22,040 nucleotides of DNA, taken from positions 1 through 22,040 of the forward strand of contig JABVXV010000604.1 in NCBI GenBank assembly GCA_013365325.1, in the 5' to 3' direction. Origin of the DNA: Dipetalonema caudispina. Its lineage: Eukaryota > Nematoda > Chromadorea > Rhabditida > Onchocercidae. The first letter of the stretch is position 1, and the number at the start of each line of letters is the position of its first letter. The position numbers were made by a program, and so were the translations under genes. This document shows positions 1 through 9,200 of this stretch, in pieces. The notes beneath the pieces are model-generated. The model had not been told where the DNA came from, did no database searches, and saw only the letters and a program-made list of their open reading frames with translations.

Positions 1-256
1 TAATTACATATAAGTTCATAAATCTTTGAACAAGAACGAAATTCAAGCAACAACTTGCATGTTATATGGATGTGGTAAGCACAAGATCAAAATTTATGAC
101 CCTTCAATGAACTGCATAAATGAGTATGAAAATAAATTACCTGAAGTATAAAATAATTCGAATGACTTATCCTTACATTTTTAAGATTCTTACTTCACGA
201 TGTCTCTACTGTTACGGAATTTAGCTAACAGTCTTCTTTAGGCATGCAATACTAAC
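1..256 (-). other. Intron 2 of the Jagunal gene (partial)
   Basis: This stretch follows the exon 2 donor (GT at 256-255 on the minus strand). I read it in all minus-strand frames for a continuation resembling the Jagunal C-terminal half. The possible acceptors give only short, stop-interrupted, unrelated peptides, so I treat it as intron running off the window. Confidence 0.55.
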
Positions 257-1205
257 CTTATTTCGTTTAAACGATATTACAGCAAATATCTGTGGGATAA
301 ATGAAAAGCACCAAACATATTCCCATGGATATGCATTGGGTAATTGAAGAGTCTGATAAAACGGCCATCGTATGCTAAATTCTTCCACAAGTACTTCACC
401 GCCGACTTTAGCCCACATTGTTAACAGAACTAGGAAATGAAGCCCGAACAATAGTTTCAAGTACATCTTATATTGCGCACTGCAATAAAATATTGCATAA
501 ATAATTTGTTGAAAATTCAATTTTCATTGCACATCAAAAAATGAAAAAATTTCTTTTCCTTTCTTTTTTTGAGAAAAAACAATTATTTTAACTATCTTAA
601 ACTTCAACTTATCCTTATTTCACAAAGCATTATCTAGTCTTCTTATATCTATAGTAATTCTGATTTCTAAAACAGATTCCTCAACTTCAAATTACAATCA
701 ATTCCACATTATTAAATATAAAAAATGAAATCTCACAACCAATTGCTAAAAGACAATAATAGCTAATAACTGTTTATTCCTTATTGCTGCTATACGTTTA
801 GCTGTTGTATACATTAAAAAAAAGAAAAAAAACCGATGCTTGAATCTATGCTTTTGCAATTAAAACATCTAACAATTCTTTATTAGAATTTAAAATTACA
901 TTTAACTACAATTTTCCTTCCTAACTTTTCACGAATTCCAAATGGATTATGTAAAAGTAACAATATATATATATATAAGTAATATACTTATAATGATAAT
1001 ATGCCTAACAAATCTTTATTAGAATTAAAATTACATTTTACTACAATTTTCCTCCCTAACTTTTCACGAATTACAAATGAATTATGTAAAAGTAACAATA
1101 TATATATGTAATATACCTATAATGATAATGTGCCGCAATTCGTTGTCGATGCTTAAAATCTGTTCCATCGGTACCGGTAGCTCGAGGACCAAATCGTGAT
1201 GACAT
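257..1205 (-). CDS. jagn1: Jagunal-family ER membrane protein, 5' part (two exons, 3' end off-window)
   Basis: Jagunal proteins are small ER membrane proteins needed for ER organisation and secretory traffic; human JAGN1 has about 183 residues. Exon 1 is 1205-1117 and exon 2 is 479-257, joined across a GT-AG intron (1116-480) in phase 2; together they encode 104 residues. Residues 1-27 carry the family's N-terminal signature, with [12 protein letters not shown] at 6-17, then HRQRIAAHY at 19-27. Residues about 37-53 form a first membrane segment ending in WAK. A conserved YPWEY lies at 80-84, followed by a second membrane segment near 84-100 and SFKRN at 99-103. Spacing from HY to the WAK/VAK position equals that of human JAGN1 as I recall it. 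Exon 2 ends in phase 0 before GTTAGT. No convincing next exon was found in 256-1, so the last ~80 residues probably lie beyond the edge. The start is the first ATG before the signature. It is transcribed away from XPA. Confidence 0.88.
870..1134. repeat. Tandem direct duplication of ~130 bp across the Jagunal exon 1 donor
   Basis: Copy A spans about 870-1005 and copy B about 1006-1134, directly abutting. Both begin TAACAA(A/T)TCTTTATT, continue through a shared CTAACTTTTCACGAATT and TATGTAAAAGTAACAATA, and end in ATAATGATAAT(A/G)TGCC. Differences are single substitutions, small indels and a longer TA run in copy A. On the minus strand copy B contains the last ~18 coding bases of Jagunal exon 1 and its donor. 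Copy A is a displaced copy of that boundary inside intron 1. Confidence 0.9.
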
Positions 1206-1547
1206 CTTTCTTCTTATTTTTTCCTTGCAAATAAATCGCTTAAAAAAAAGATTGTTAATTTTATGCATAATTATCTGAAATAATAACAACTTATATCGTT
1301 TACAAATAATTTTAAAACACTAATAATCAAACAAATTTTATAAAACTTTAAAAATATTCATTTCATAAATTTTTTTTTCTCCCACATTTATTTCTTTTTC
1401 TTTAAATTCACATCAAAAGAAGTGCTGTCTTTTTTTTTTTGTAAAAAATGGAAAAAAGAAACAGCTTAATAACAAAGCTTAATCATAATTAATATAGACA
1501 ATTAATGATGGAAATGATTGGAAATTTCTTCTTCCTTTTTTTTTTTT

Positions 1548-1983
1548 ACCTACAAACTATTCCTCATTTTTTCCGCATTCCGAATTATCGCCGAATCAAA
1601 TCTTACTCCCTTCCTTTATTTCCGGAATTTTTTTTATCTGTAAACTACTCCTCATTTTTTCCGCATTCCGAATTATCGCCGAATCAAATCTTACTCCCTT
1701 CGTTTATTTCCGGAATTTTTTTTACCTGTAAACTACTCCTCATTTGTTCCACATTCCGAATTATCGCCGAATCAAATCTTACTCCCTTCCTTTATTTCCG
1801 GAATTTTTTTTTACTTGTAAACTACTCCTCATTTCTTCCGCATTCTGAATTATCGCCAAATCAAATCTTACTCCCTTCCTTTATCCCCGGAATTTCTTTT
1901 TTTACCTACAAATTATTCCTCATTTTTTCCGCATCCCGAATTTTCGCCGAATCAAATCTTACTCCCTTCCTCTATTTCCGGAA
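1548..1983. repeat. Minisatellite, five units of 88-91 bp
   Basis: Units start near 1548, 1636, 1724, 1813 and 1904 and end near 1983. Each unit begins A(C/T)CT(G/A)(T/C)AAA, continues with CTCATTT, a TTCCGCATTCCGAATTATCG-type core, GAATCAAATCTTACTCCCTT, and closes with TTCCGGAA followed by a T run. The palindrome TTCCGGAA is exact at 1620, 1708, 1796 and 1976; in unit 4 it is CCCCGGAA. Units differ by only a few bases, which suggests recent amplification. Unit lengths are not multiples of three except by chance, which argues against protein coding. Confidence 0.93.
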
Positions 1984-2229
1984 GAGGAAAAAACAACAAC
2001 CATCCATTAAATACCAACGAGTAGCATATAACATTTTTTTTTTTTTTTGTCCGCAATTGGAAGAGGATATTTCCGTCCACGGAATTTCATTCCTGTTTGT
2101 AAGTTTTGCAAACTTTCAGGATTTATATTACTTTATTACGATAACAAATATTTTGATGATATTCTGAATTGAAATACATTTGTATTTGATTAGCATTTAT
2201 AGAATTTAATGAAGATTTTATGGCGAAAT

Positions 2230-2500
2230 TTTGGAAATTTTTTCTTTTTTTTCTTTTTATTCATTCATTCAAAATTTATTTTGTTATTTTATTTCTATTC
2301 ATTTATTCATTCTTTCCATTAATTTAATTTTTTTTTCCCTTTATTCATTTCAATTTTTTATTTATGTTTTCTGTTCTATTAATTCATTTATTTCATTTCA
2401 TATTTTATCCTTGTTTATTTCTTGTAGTGTTTTTTTAAGAATAAATTGAAATGTTTTATTTATTTTTTTTTTTTTTTTACATCATTCATTTATATATAGT
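2230..2500. repeat. Low-complexity T-rich tract with TTCAT/TTTAT units
   Basis: This is a strongly strand-asymmetric T-rich stretch with many irregular repeats of TTCATT and TTTATT, ending in a T run near 2461-2478. It produces a 72-residue F/S/I-rich plus-strand frame that has no protein-like character. Confidence 0.7.
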
Positions 2501-2635
2501 ATGAATTATTCATTTGCATTAAGTTGTTATCATTATTTGATTTATTTTTTCAACAATATTGTGTTGAATTTTGAAAGATTTGATCAAATTTCATTCCTAT
2601 GATAAAATAATAAATGAAAACAAATGTACGAAATA

Positions 2636-2643
2636 TTTTGCAG
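2636..2643 (+). promoter_or_regulatory. Candidate spliced-leader or 5'UTR splice acceptor before XPA
   Basis: The sequence TATTTTGCAG matches the nematode acceptor consensus and lies about 72 bases upstream of the XPA ATG, with no other ATG between. It could be the trans-splice site for the XPA mRNA, or the end of a 5'UTR intron. It is inferred from consensus alone. Confidence 0.3.
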
Positions 2644-2715
2644 CATTTAGAAGTGGAAAAAATTTAAGATTGGAAATTTCATTGTTTTTTCAAAAAAAAA
2701 AAGAAAAAAAAAAAA

Positions 2716-5653
2716 ATGAAGCGTCAACGATTAGATGATCATATAAATAATGGTGATGGTTATATTCCATATGTGGAAAAACTTTACAGGTATTATTTCA
2801 AATGAATTCTTGTTGTTGAGTTATAATAGTTATGAAATTTTTATTCAGATCAAATAAGAAGATATAGAATTAAATGAATAGATATTTTGTTTTTATTACG
2901 ATTGCAATTGTGCATCAAATATAATAAAGTTTTATATACATCAAAGTGAATTTTAATATTTTGAATATATTATTAGAATTTATAATTGAATTTGTCTTAG
3001 ATACAAAAAGAAACGAATAAAAATAAATTTCAAAGGAGTAAATTCAATTTTTTCCTTCTTGCTTTTAATTTGGTTTGATCTATTGCGTTTAGTATACACA
3101 TCGTAGTTGATTACGCTTATCTACAGTTAAGATATCAGCGAACCTTTCATTTGGCAAGTACAAAGAGTATGTTGTAAATACTCATAGGAGGAAAATTCTG
3201 CAAAGAATTAACAAGATTATTCATAAACTTTCGTGATTTTAGATTGATAAAATGAAAGTTTTCTGTAATTTTCGAAAAATAAAGGAAATAATATTGAGTT
3301 CGTTGAAATGAAAATTGATCATCGTTCCCTAAAAACTGAAAAATTATTGAGGATTGGTAGAAGTGAAAATTATTATATGGTTTAGTTCTGCTATCATACA
3401 AAATAACTGCAAAAATGAACGGCGAAATTTGATTTTTTAATGAACTATTTACAGGAAAACACAGGAAAATTATGAAGTAGCTGGCGGATTTATGGATGAC
3501 GATGACGAATATGCTAGTGTACGGGAACGTATAGCGGAAGCGCGTCAAAAACGTAAAATTTGGTTACATTCCAGGGGATGATATTATTGGCAGTGTCATT
3601 TCAAAGTATGTAAAAAAGGATCCAGTAGAAAAAATTGAAAGAGTTATGGCCTTACTGTTAGATAGTACGAAAGTTTAGTTGTAATTACAGGTGCGGATGA
3701 AGCAGCGGCTAATTCAACTTCTTCAGTAGCACCAGATAATTGTATCGATTGTAAAAAGTCGTTGTGTGATTCTTATTTGTGGGAAAAATTCAATTATCCT
3801 GTTTGTGACACATGCAGGTTTGGTCGATTGATATCCTTATTCGTAGTTATGAATCGCAGTTCTCAGTTCTTTCAATGCAATGTAGCTGCTGTTTTTCATG
3901 ACTGTGAAGTTTCGAAGTTTTTCAAACGGAAATTACCATTCTTTAGTGAGAAACATAACCGCATCAAAAGTTGGTGAATATTTCATATTACTGATTAATA
4001 TCCATAAAAAAAGTGACATTTACGTGGCCGTCAAAAAGATAATGAACTAAATAGTGTTTGTGTGAAACAATAAATCTAACATGTTTGGGCTTGGCTAGCT
4101 GTTGCTACATTTGCTAACACCGTGAGCATTGCAACTAGAAGTTTTGATGATCTTGTTTTGAAAATAGATTTATTCTCCAAGAAATTGATCTATGTTTGAA
4201 CGAAATGTTTCAGGAACGATAAAGGCGATCACAAATTGATTTCTCGAACGGAGGCTAAAAATCAGTACCTGTTAAAAGATTGTGATCTTGATTTGCGTAA
4301 ACCAGTTTTGAGATTTATTTCGAAAAAGAATCCACACAATCCTCGTTATGGTGATATGAAATTGTATCTTAAAGCACAAGTATAATTTAAAGTTGATATA
4401 GTTTTCTTGATCTAAAACTTCTTAAGAGTAAATATGGACCTTCTGTTAAAAATATAAAATATGTGCTGATAGGGCATATAAGAGACGGTTGGGACTCAGT
4501 TGAAGTCTGCTAATTAACTAATAATGGCAGACAAAGAACTATATGACATATTCGTGCCTTCTAAATAATGTCGCCGTTTACAAGTAACAGTACAGTTTGT
4601 TCCAAGGAAATATCGGCTATTTTGTAAAAGCAATTTTGTATTGTTTGTGTGGATTTTCATAAGCAGCTTTTTATCTGCATTTTAGTATGCTCACAAACTG
4701 CGTTTCCTAGACTGCTTATCTATTATAAATTTAGAATACATAGATGATAGAAGAGTTTAAGTCCATAATTATGATCCATTAGTTTAAATTTAATGTGCAT
4801 TTTAATTCTAAATTCTAATTTTAGGATTTAAAAGGGTTATTTCATATAAATATCCCAAGTACTCTACACTCCATACCTGTTAGTTAGGAGATTGAATGGC
4901 TAAATAAGAATTGCTAAGCAGTTTGAGTCATTTGTTTAAAAGTGATATAATTTAAAGTGTTAAGCTTTTTATTTTTCTGGTTTTAGTTTATATCTTTTAA
5001 CCATAATAATTATAACTGAAAAGAAGTGTAATTCTTGCAAGTTAATCATACACAGTTCATTCTTCCTTTTTTTTTTTTTTTTTTTTTTTTCAACGAAAAA
5101 TATTTCTCATTCATAATTTAATATTATTGAAGTGTATAATCATCGTTTATTAGTGATTTTATTTGTAGTTGGAACAGCGTTGCTTGGAAGTATACGGATC
5201 AAAAGAGGAATTTGAAAAGGCGAGAGAAGCACGTATCACGCAAAGGGAAACACGAGTGGAGAAGCGTTTCGAGAAGAAAATCAAAGAAATGAGGCAACAA
5301 GTTAGATTTTGTACAGTTTTTTTTTTTTTCAAGATAATTGAATATGCTTGAAGTCAGTAAATTTAATATAAATGAGTTTCTGATAAGTGATTTAACACTG
5401 TTATAAAATTTGTTGTGCCACATATTCCTGTCTAGGAATTGTTTCTTTTTTCTTGATTTCAAACTATGAATTCATTTGTACTATTTTTATCACACCTAAT
5501 AATTTCCAGGTACATGGATCAAAAATTTTTAAATCTGGCTATGGCAAAGCTCACGATCATGTCTACGGTGATGAAACATATGATTCGAAGAAAGATGAAT
5601 ATTGGAAAATATGCAAAATATGTGAATATAAATTGACGTATGAGAAGCTCTAA
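2716..5653 (+). CDS. xpa: XPA, nucleotide-excision-repair DNA-damage scaffold protein (6 exons, 246 aa)
   Basis: XPA binds kinked damaged DNA and RPA in the nucleus, recruits ERCC1-XPF and contacts TFIIH. Predicted exons are 2716-2789, 3455-3552, 3691-3817, 4214-4379, 5169-5300 and 5510-5653, all GT-AG and phase-consistent. Exon 2 carries [11 protein letters not shown] (residues 34-44), matching the GGGF-plus-acidic ERCC1-binding motif. Exon 3 holds the zinc finger, C75-x2-C78-x17-C96-x2-C99, with DSYLWEKF inside, the same spacing as human XPA. Exon 4 gives the DNA-binding domain ([36 protein letters not shown]). Exon 5 is a charged helix ([10 protein letters not shown] to KKIKEMRQQ). Exon 6 ends in the family's C-terminal [13 protein letters not shown]. 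At 246 residues it is slightly shorter than the 273-residue human protein. The N-terminal basic stretch MKRQR may be part of a nuclear localisation signal. Exons 3-6 are very secure; the first exon and the intron 2 boundaries are less so. Confidence 0.93.
2790..3454 (+). other. XPA intron 1
   Basis: A 665-base intron from GTATTA to TTTACAG. I see no RNA gene or repeat in it. A 133-codon antisense frame (3548-3147, minus) crosses its end and exon 2, but it is rich in F, Y, I, N and S and resembles no family I know, so it is not called as a gene. Confidence 0.6.
4380..5168 (+). other. XPA intron 4 with a T24 tract
   Basis: A 789-base intron from GTATAA to TTTGTAG. It holds a pure T24 run at 5067-5090 about 80 bases before the acceptor. 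I see no coding segment or RNA gene in it. Confidence 0.75.
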
Positions 5654-6072
5654 CGAGGATTGTTCTTTTATGAATAATTTGGCAGTGTTTTTCCGTGAGA
5701 GTAAATCAAGCTTTTAATCATTCAGCATCTGCTGATCCTGCTTCAGACGTAAACGTTAGTCGGTTAGGTTATACACAAACTTTTTGGAAGAATAGCTGAA
5801 GTTGTCACGAATTGTTGTGGTATAATGAATATTTGATAGGTGATAAGTGAAATGTTAGATTTGAGTAATGCTTTTGTTGAAAAGGGTGAACCTCTCATAA
5901 ATAAGGTATGGAAGTTAGAAAGTATTCCAATATGTGTGATTTAGTTTAAATCTAATTTTTTTGTATTTTTTCCCATAAAGATATCATTGTTTATTATTTT
6001 GTCTATTTTTCTACGTATGCGGTACCTCAAAGTATGTGTTTGAAAAAAGTAATGTTGAAAATTATACTGTAC

Positions 6073-6078
6073 AATAAA
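6073..6078 (+). terminator. Candidate polyadenylation signal for XPA
   Basis: This AATAAA lies about 420 bases past the XPA stop and 169 bases before the acceptor at 6247. It is the clearest hexamer in the interval. AT-rich DNA yields AATAAA often, so the assignment is tentative. Confidence 0.4.
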
Positions 6079-6240
6079 AAAGCTGAAATATTTTCCTGCA
6101 ATTCATTCGCGTATTGCATTAGACGGGGTGTATTTGCTCACGTGTTGCACAACGTATGTTGCTAAAAATTTTCCAAACATCTTTGCAAATGATTAAAATT
6201 TGTAAATTAAATTGAAATTACTCACTTCTTGGATTAGTGC

Positions 6241-6252
6241 AATTCAGGATCA
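6241..6252 (+). promoter_or_regulatory. Candidate trans-splice acceptor at the PMS2 start
   Basis: AATTCAG ends at 6247, and only five bases (GATCA) separate it from the PMS2 ATG at 6253. Such a very short leader is typical of spliced-leader trans-spliced nematode mRNAs. A cis-spliced upstream non-coding exon is the alternative. Confidence 0.5.
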
Positions 6253-9200
6253 ATGGGAAATGCCGATCGTCAGGTAATACATACGAGAATTCATGTTATT
6301 CCAACCGATGTATGTCGGAAGATTTGTACGGGTCAAGTTATTATCACATTGGCAGGTGCATGTAAGGAACTAATCGATAATGCTTTGGATGCTCAAGCCA
6401 AGACTATCGGTTTGTTTATAATTATTAATAATAAAACAAGAAAATGTTACTGTATTAAGCTGTGGTCAAATTACTTTGGCATTGTATTAGTTTATAAAAG
6501 ATTGCTCATTCTTTTGATTTTAGTTTTTGATTAATATTAAAACGAAATTATGAGCTATAACTTCAGTCAGATATGTGATCAATCGTCTGAGCATATCAAT
6601 TACTGCTTAATAAGTATTGATATAGTTTGAGTGATAAATTAAGGCATACTTTATTTTGTAATTTTATTTATTGTATGTGACAATGGTGACAATCGCAATA
6701 TTCAATTTTGAAAGTCGTAAATGCGAAGACTCTAATAAAAACTAAAATCTCTGTAAGTCATGCAAAGTAATAACCGCAAATATTGCAGAGATACGAGTCA
6801 AGAAGATGGGATTTGATAGAATGGAAGTGATTGATGACGGTATCGGCATTCATTCGATGAATTTCGATGCCTTATGTAATATTATAACTTAAAATGAGAT
6901 CAGAAATATCCTTTGATGTAAAAAATTCAGTGTCTGATAAATGCCAACTGGATAAGTCTTATTATCATCAAGTTAGAATATAGTAGTTTTCATGATAAGA
7001 AACCATTTTGCGCTATTTATAAAGAAATTATAAGATAGATATTCCTGGAGGAGGTTGTGTTGGATTTCTGCCTCCCAAAGTTTGAGGGTTAATTCGAACT
7101 TTATATCATATTGTCAGCATTCGTTCCTTGTTTCGTATTTTTTAGGTAAACCACATTCTACATCGAAGCTTACTAATTTCTCAGACTTTAATCAGTTAAC
7201 AACATTTGGATTCCGTGGCGAAGCTTTAAGTTCACTATGCGCCATAAGGTTAGTCATTCTTTCTCTCTATTAAAGGAAAGTTAACTGAACTATTAGCATT
7301 TATTATTGAGAGCTTAGTATCTCAAGACTTTTACTTTATTTTTATTTTTTCGTCTTGACTAATGTTCAAGACTGTTGTCTTTCTGTAATTTTCTGGTTTT
7401 CTCTGATTACTTCATTTTTTGCCTACTTATCTACTCATCTTTCGAGAAGTAGGTTAGTCAACGAAATGATTTAAAAGAAGCTTCATGATTGCCTTTGTTT
7501 TATTTGGAAAGGAGCATCATTTTCTAATTCAGTTCTCTATCTATCACAACTAGACATGCAGATGAAACTGCGGCTACAAAACTACAATTTGATCATGATG
7601 GATTTATAAAAATACGTGAAAAGTGTGCAAGACCTGTAAGTTTGAGTGTTACTGATTATCCCGTGATACTTTTTTAAGATCTCGTCCTAGAAGAAATATG
7701 TATAAAAGTGCGATAAATTCTATTTCATTTATTTGTTGAAAACCTTTTCAGGAAAAAAAAAAAACTTTTATGATTTCCAGAATATTTTCTGTAGTTTTTT
7801 TAGGTTGGTACCACGATATCAATTAACAATTTGTTTGAAACACTACCAGTAAGAAGGAAAGAATTTGAGCGAACTGTAAAAAAGGCTTTTACTAAACTTT
7901 TAAATGTTGTGCAATCATTTGCTTTATCCCGAACAGATGTACGATTTATTGTAAATAGTCTAATGGATGGGTAAGTGTGTAATTGTTTTGAATAATGACT
8001 GAATTGAAACTTTATGCAACCTCACTTTCTAGCAAATGATGTAACTGAAAGATGATAGTATTTCCAAATCTTGGTAGAAAATTTTAAATTGTTAGGCGAT
8101 TTGAATGATCAGAAAATGATAATGTATTATCGATAATGTATTATCATATTTCTTCAGAAGAAAAAGTATTTCAGTAAACAGCACCAAGCATTAATAACAC
8201 CAGGTGGTAATGCACCAATTAAAGATATCATTGTGAATCTTTTTGGTGCTCGTTTTGAAAAAGGTACAATCCTGGACATTATTCAGCAAGAACCGGATGA
8301 ATCTATATGTGCTCTTTATGGGATCTCTGACCACTCAAAATTTGAAGACATTAGGTAATTTAGATTATATTGTTTTCTGTCTGATTTCTGATGATTTAAT
8401 TTTACTATTTGGAACATGAAATTTGAAACAGGTAAAACTATAGCCGTTGCAACGTGAAATAAATAAAGTTATTTCAAATTAACTTATTTGTATGTTTTAT
8501 GTTTGATTCTTTAGATTTTAAGATTCGAGCATGATAAAAGGTGTAGAAAATTTTGATAAATATTATAGAATCACTGGTTACATAAGTTCTTGTGTACATG
8601 GACAAGGAAGAAGTACTGCTGATCGACAGTTTATTTATTTTAACAAAAGACCGGTTGATTATGCAAAAGTTAGTTCATTATTATAAGTTCATTATTATAT
8701 TTATTTCAATTTAATTCATTTTCTTCACCGGATTTATCATTCCGCTAAAGAAATACTGCAAATGAAAGTGGGGATTTGAAACTTTGGAAGATCCAGAATA
8801 ATTATGGAATTCTCCTTTCAGCTTTGTAGAATAGCAAATGAAGTATATCAACAGTACAACCGTGGTCAGTACTGTACGCTTATTCTCTTTATTGATGTCC
8901 CTCCCGGTATGTTTTCTTTTTTTTTGGTTATTAATAAAGTGATTTAACAGTATCCATAGGATTGGTCCTGATATCTTTCGCAAATGTTCCAAAAGAATGC
9001 TAAGATCAGTTCTTGTAGAGCAGTACTGAAAATCTTCATGCACATTTTCAATTTTCTTGAGGTTGCTTGTATTTACCATGATTATATCTTCATAAATAAT
9101 GAAAATATTTGATCATGTGGAGTAAGCTTCGGCTTAAAAGCTCATATGATCTTAGTTGTCAGTTTCATTTAATGAATGGATAATGTTGGTTAGGTATGTT

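Larger units (their letters stand above)
1206..2715. other. Divergent intergenic region between Jagunal and XPA
   Basis: About 1.5 kb separates the two divergent start codons, so promoters for both genes should lie here. I see no TATA box or other core element that stands out from the AT-rich background. The interval contains poly-T and poly-A runs, the 88-bp minisatellite (1548-1983) and a TTCAT/TTTAT-rich stretch (about 2230-2500). A 220-codon plus-strand frame at 1505-2167 is a by-product of the pyrimidine-rich repeat and is not annotated as a gene. Confidence 0.75.
5654..6252 (+). other. Short intergenic region between XPA and PMS2
   Basis: These 599 bases separate two co-directional DNA-repair genes. 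They contain a canonical polyadenylation hexamer (6073-6078) and a splice acceptor immediately before the PMS2 ATG. No coding sequence is recognisable. The arrangement is compatible with 3' processing of XPA followed by trans-splicing of PMS2. Confidence 0.7.

Noticed and set aside
2716..2789. DDX41-like N-terminus in the first exon (KRQRLDD, GYIPYV).
   Set aside because: The resemblance is a few residues, no helicase motifs follow, and the next exon carries the XPA ERCC1-binding motif in frame.
3147..3548. A 133-codon minus-strand frame over XPA intron 1 and exon 2.
   Set aside because: It is antisense to a secure exon, dominated by F, Y, I, N and S with a single glycine, and resembles no family I know.
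3580..3690. Sirtuin-like reading (SLVVITGA) at the XPA intron 2/exon 3 border.
   Set aside because: Only eight residues resemble a sirtuin first strand. The next residues (DEAAANS) lack the GAGxS motif and lead straight into the XPA zinc finger.
7554..7635. Use of the ACTAG acceptor at 7553 for PMS2 exon 4.
   Set aside because: It keeps a different frame phase and removes seven residues of a conserved strand. The upstream AATTCAG at 7532 restores the exact human spacing and correct phase.
8711..9079. A 122-codon minus-strand frame across PMS2 exon 8 and intron 8.
   Set aside because: Part of it is the antisense of a conserved PMS2 exon, and no supporting splice sites or family match were seen.
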